The notes below the pieces were generated by a model that was not told where the DNA came from, did no database searches, and saw nothing but the letters and a program-made list of their open reading frames with translations. A program made the translations under genes and the position numbers. A stretch of 47,655 nucleotides of DNA from Cyanobacteria bacterium UBA2566 (GTDB taxonomy: Bacteria > Cyanobacteriota > Cyanobacteriia > Cyanobacteriales > Desertifilaceae): assembly GCA_002340255.1 (NCBI GenBank), contig DDLS01000121.1, forward strand, positions 1-47,655, in the 5' to 3' direction. Of the stretch, positions 45,162 to 47,655 are shown piece after piece (positions within the stretch are counted from its first letter, which is position 1; every line of letters begins with the position of its first letter).

Positions 45162-45555
45162 AGGTATTTTTGGATTGGGAGTTTCTGACGCTGCGTGCTT
45201 TTTGTGCTATAGGAGCTGGTCAACTCAGCGATGCAGACATCATATCCCTATTGATCGATAAGATTTCGTATCAATTACTGCTGGATGTTGGCAGGGATTT
45301 TGCTTTCTGTCGGGACAAGCGAATCCAGAGAGTGCTGTGTATTTACCCGCCCCGAATTTGATGTGGATAATGATTGTATCGAATTCTAGTCAGTTCTGGC
45401 AATTGTTTCGATCTTGGAGGCATGGTAGACGCGAAGTTTCTTCTCGAAGAGTACTCCCAAGATTGGCCGGCTTTCATCCCGATGCTCGTCTAGTCCCTTC
45501 AGCAATGTGCAGCACGAGGACAACTTTAAAGATCCAGTTGATCCAGCAAAACGCG
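45162..45555. other. Region upstream of gltB, no convincing gene
   Basis: About 390 bp between gltB and the hypothetical gene at 45556. Reading frames here do not look like protein. It should contain the gltB promoter. I looked for an NtcA box (GTA-N8-TAC) and found none with correct spacing; the closest, GTATCAATTAC, has only 5 bases between halves. Confidence 0.35.
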
Positions 45556-46041
45556 ATGATTTCCCCAAACCGGAAAATGCAAAAAATTGCGGATCAACTC
45601 GCTGAAAACGATGATTATTGCGAAAGTTCAGAGGAAATTGATAGCACGCCGTTACATTCCGTTACAGACTCAACGCCAGGGACTGAGGCGTTAAAGGTGG
45701 GCGATCGCATGGGATTCTTGATTGAGAACTTATTCACAGAGAAGCCGGTTCCCTGTTGTGGGTTGGTTCACGAAATAAGGGGTAACCGAGTGTTGGTCAC
45801 CGCTAGAGCGAATGATTCGATAAACTTGGGAGACCTCGGCTCTAACATGTGGGATAAGAAAAGGCTGCCCACACAGACAGATAAGCTTTTTATCCCCTGG
45901 CGCTTGTTGAGGAAGTTTCTCTCCATCCCCAAGCCTCCGGATCGATCGCAACCCTCACCCAACCCTGAATTACCCAAGAAGGGAGATCGCGTCTACTACC
46001 GGGTGCAGACCCGAAGAAGCGATCTCCCTGCTGTGGTCTGA
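45556..46041 (+). CDS. Hypothetical protein, 3' end probably altered
   Basis: About 161 residues from the ATG at 45556 (another ATG is at 45577). I do not recognise a family. It has an acidic N-terminal 40 residues, a middle LKVGDRMGFLIENLF and a second similar phrase LPKKGDRVYYRVQ, which may be two small beta modules. A basic proline-rich stretch IPKPPDRSQPSPNP lies between them. The last 15 codons overlap, in another frame, the box I coding region of the integrase remnant. The natural end has therefore probably been replaced by a recombination event. Confidence 0.45.
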   Translation: MISPNRKMQKIADQLAENDDYCESSEEIDSTPLHSVTDSTPGTEALKVGDRMGFLIENLFTEKPVPCCGLVHEIRGNRVLVTARANDSINLGDLGSNMWDKKRLPTQTDKLFIPWRLLRKFLSIPKPPDRSQPSPNPELPKKGDRVYYRVQTRRSDLPAVV

Positions 46042-46474
46042 CTTGTTTTGGCCCCAGGCTAGTTGCGAAGCTTCCATCACCAAAGTCTTTTCTAAAAACA
46101 TCCTCAAGCCGTACACCAAAAACCACCTCATCCGAACTATTCCCATCTCCCTAGCCCTTCAGGACCTATTAGAGGAGCGAAAGAGGCGATCGGGCTTAGT
46201 CTTCCCCTCGCCTCACAAAAAGTACATCGACCAAAGCAACTTTTCTAGTCGGGTCTGGAATTGCGTCCTTCACTCCTTAGTAGCCGAAGGAGAAATCCGC
46301 AAGCGCCTACGCCCCTACTGCCTACGCCATTCCTTCGTCACCAACATTCATCACGAACATGGAGTCCCCTTCCCCACCATTGCCCACCTGATTGGCGACA
46401 AAATTGAAACCGTCATCCGCTTTTACTCAGGAACCAAACCCTTAACCACCCAAACCTTCCCCAACCTCTATTAA
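45998..46474 (+). pseudogene. Catalytic-domain remnant of a tyrosine recombinase
   Basis: The frame reads TGCRPEEAISLLWSDL (box I, arginine codon 46007-46009), then LRPYCLRHSFVT (box II), then the end IAHLIGDK with VIRFYSG, where the nucleophile tyrosine is codon 46424-46426. In box II the usual first histidine of HxxR is a tyrosine. The whole catalytic half is open, but no N-terminal DNA-binding half exists: upstream the coding signal moves to another frame. The first ATG, at 46043, lies after box I and would give an inactive protein. I read it as the scar of an older integration. Confidence 0.75.
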
Positions 46475-46648
46475 ACCCCTCCAAACTGGTACGATTTGGG
46501 ATCGGAATTTTCAATCCAGATTGCGCTCCCTGTAAGGGCTAGTGAGTTCTATCCCCAGAAAAAACATGCCCAAAAGTGGTACGATTTTGGTACAGGGCAA
46601 TTTTCCCTAAAAATTTCCGAATCGCTGAAACCCTTGCTGTGACTGGGA

Positions 46649-46671
46649 TGGAGGTAAGCGGACTCGAACCG
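46649..46671 (-). other. tRNA 3'-end fragment, putative attachment site
   Basis: On the minus strand the sequence reads CGGTTCGAGTCC then GCTTACCTCCA. This is the T-arm and 3' acceptor strand of a tRNA whose acceptor would begin GGAGGTA. The 5' half is not present: 5' of it lies a short D-arm-like string, and no anticodon arm. Tyrosine recombinases commonly use exactly this part of a tRNA gene as the crossover site. It lies about 100 bp from the start of the integrase-like gene at 46773. Confidence 0.6.
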
Positions 46672-46728
46672 ACTCTCTTAAACTGAGCTAACGCTATTTG
46701 AATGGCTAGAAGCCTTGCTCTACATACG

Positions 46729-46771
46729 TTCAACACTTTGAACCTTGAAAATGTGTTGAAAATGTGTTGAA
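46729..46771. repeat. Short repeats GTGTTGAA near the attachment site
   Basis: ATGTGTTGAA occurs in direct repeat at 46751-46760 and 46762-46771, and its core inverted (TTCAACAC) at 46729-46736. They lie between the putative attachment site and the integrase start. They could be arm-type integrase or accessory-factor sites, or an operator for the integrase promoter. Confidence 0.4.
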
Positions 46772-46772
46772 C

Positions 46773-47655
46773 ATGGACACCTATATAAAACAGGCGTGGA
46801 GCCTGGTGAATGAGTATTTTCACTCTAACTCCATTGACATTTCCAAGCAGGTAGACCATGAGCTAGTGAGGGCGTATCTCAAGGCTTGTCAGAAGTCAAC
46901 CCCCAAGGGTATCCGAGTCGTCACTTCTGGGAGTCGCTTGTACCTCCGGTTTAAAACGGCCACCAAATCAGGCAACTCCGATAATTCCTGTAACGAGAAC
47001 TTCACTCGCGATGGGTGCATTAACGCTCTGGCGAAAGCTTTAGCAGTCTTTGACAAACTCAAAGAGACTAAAACAGAGTCTGAGTTTTGGTCATGGTACG
47101 AGTCGGAAATCAAGGGAACTGTGTCTCTTGAGAATGACATCATTACCATTGGTCAAGCCATTGAGACAGTGAAGAACAATTACCTCAATGGTTTTGACAA
47201 GTGTGGTAGAAACAGGAGTGATGAGAAGTTTAAGGTCAACACCTTGGCTACCTACCATCAAACTTATGGCGCTTATCACTCCCGACTCAATCCCGAACTT
47301 AAGTTGACCGGTGAAAACGTCATTTCAGAAATTACCAGAATTTGGTCAAACTTATTTACCATTTGTGGTAATCAAACCCTTTGCTCTAAAGGCTTCAAAA
47401 ATGCCTATACAGGGGTTCTTAAGCTTCTTAGGGACACCAAGCTAACCCCAGAGTTAGACAGAGTAACAAGTCACTTTGGAACTCTTAAGGTAGTTCGTAA
47501 AACTGAAATGCAAGCCATTGACCTTGAGACTTTCTTAGACTTTAGAGATAGAGTCTTAGGTCTCAGTGGTTACGAGCTAACTAAAACTCAATTGCGTAAT
47601 GTTGAGTCTCGCAAGTCCTGGCTCAAGGCAATCTGTATTAACCTACTCTATGGTT
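46773..47655 (+). CDS. Probable tyrosine recombinase/integrase, N-terminal part (runs off the window)
   Basis: An uninterrupted frame of 294 codons from ATG at 46773 to the window edge. It begins MDTYIKQAWSLVNEYF and has a charged, helical N-terminal region. A segment GQAIETVKNNYLNGFDK followed by TLATYHQTYGAYHSRL resembles a core-binding SAM-like domain. The last residues, RKSWLKAICINLLYG, fit the helix leading into recombinase box I (pattern LLYGxR), so the catalytic arginine should lie just past the edge. The identity is inferred from this pattern and from the attachment site beside it. Phage-type or XisA/XisC-like enzymes are both possible. Confidence 0.65.
   Translation, partial: MDTYIKQAWSLVNEYFHSNSIDISKQVDHELVRAYLKACQKSTPKGIRVVTSGSRLYLRFKTATKSGNSDNSCNENFTRDGCINALAKALAVFDKLKETKTESEFWSWYESEIKGTVSLENDIITIGQAIETVKNNYLNGFDKCGRNRSDEKFKVNTLATYHQTYGAYHSRLNPELKLTGENVISEITRIWSNLFTICGNQTLCSKGFKNAYTGVLKLLRDTKLTPELDRVTSHFGTLKVVRKTEMQAIDLETFLDFRDRVLGLSGYELTKTQLRNVESRKSWLKAICINLLYG

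Noticed and set aside
45113..45361. Plus-strand ORF over the gltB start and promoter region
   Set aside because: Overlaps the N terminus of glutamate synthase on the other strand and shows no family features.
45162..45400. NtcA binding site upstream of glutamate synthase
   Set aside because: No GTA-N8-TAC with correct spacing was found; the closest string has 5 bases between halves.
46672..46695. D-arm-like string (TTAGCTCAGTT) next to the tRNA fragment, suggesting a whole tRNA
   Set aside because: No anticodon arm, no matching 5' acceptor strand and a mismatched T-stem; only the 3' part is tRNA-like.

Overview
The window looks like a chromosomal segment of a cyanobacterium, probably filamentous and Oscillatoriales-like. 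The HIP1 octamer GCGATCGC recurs throughout. Several genes have cyanobacterial forms: a ferredoxin-type glutamate synthase, an aspartate kinase with four ACT domains, a thioredoxin close to plant y-type, an orthocaspase-like protein, a Uma2 protein and many TPR proteins. I see no rRNA, no complete tRNA and no CRISPR array.

Left part (1-8.1 kb): housekeeping genes. These are thioredoxin, fabG convergent with pfkA, era convergent with pepF, then uxs and ugd on the minus strand. Together uxs and ugd give UDP-glucose to UDP-glucuronate to UDP-xylose, and a clear terminator follows ugd.

Accessory block (8.2-14.0 kb): a 774-residue DUF4157 protein carries an HEATH zinc motif followed by a GS-x5-DxD signature suggestive of a nucleotidyltransferase toxin domain. 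Next come a 5-methylcytosine DNA methyltransferase and, convergent to it, a coupled DUF262/HEPN gene pair. Together these resemble a restriction or abortive-infection unit. A broken S1-domain gene lies at its right edge.

14.0-16.5 kb: thiC with a well-preserved TPP riboswitch. Then comes a 155-bp MITE-like element with terminal inverted repeats and a TTA target duplication, a PIN-toxin remnant and a small unknown gene.

16.5-33.3 kb: ygfZ, a large hybrid histidine kinase coupled to a response-regulator diguanylate cyclase, lysC and sat. These are followed by a caspase-fold protein that has lost both catalytic residues, a membrane-anchored TPR protein, a YdcF-like protein and a Ctp protease.

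33.3-45.2 kb: a Uma2 protein, a ureidoglycolate lyase-like protein, an unusual HAD protein, a probable dehydrogenase remnant, pgm, a small cyclic-nucleotide-binding protein and tal. A perfect 17-bp hairpin lies directly before tal. A frameshifted TPR gene, a structured intergenic region and the large glutamate synthase gene follow.

Right end (45.2-47.66 kb): the edge of an integrated element. A hypothetical gene runs into the catalytic half of a decayed tyrosine recombinase. A tRNA 3'-end fragment then looks like an attachment site, followed by short repeats and a long open frame. That frame leaves the window uninterrupted and ends in LLYG, just where box I of a tyrosine recombinase would begin. 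The orientation predicts the element continues to the right and ends at an intact minus-strand tRNA gene.
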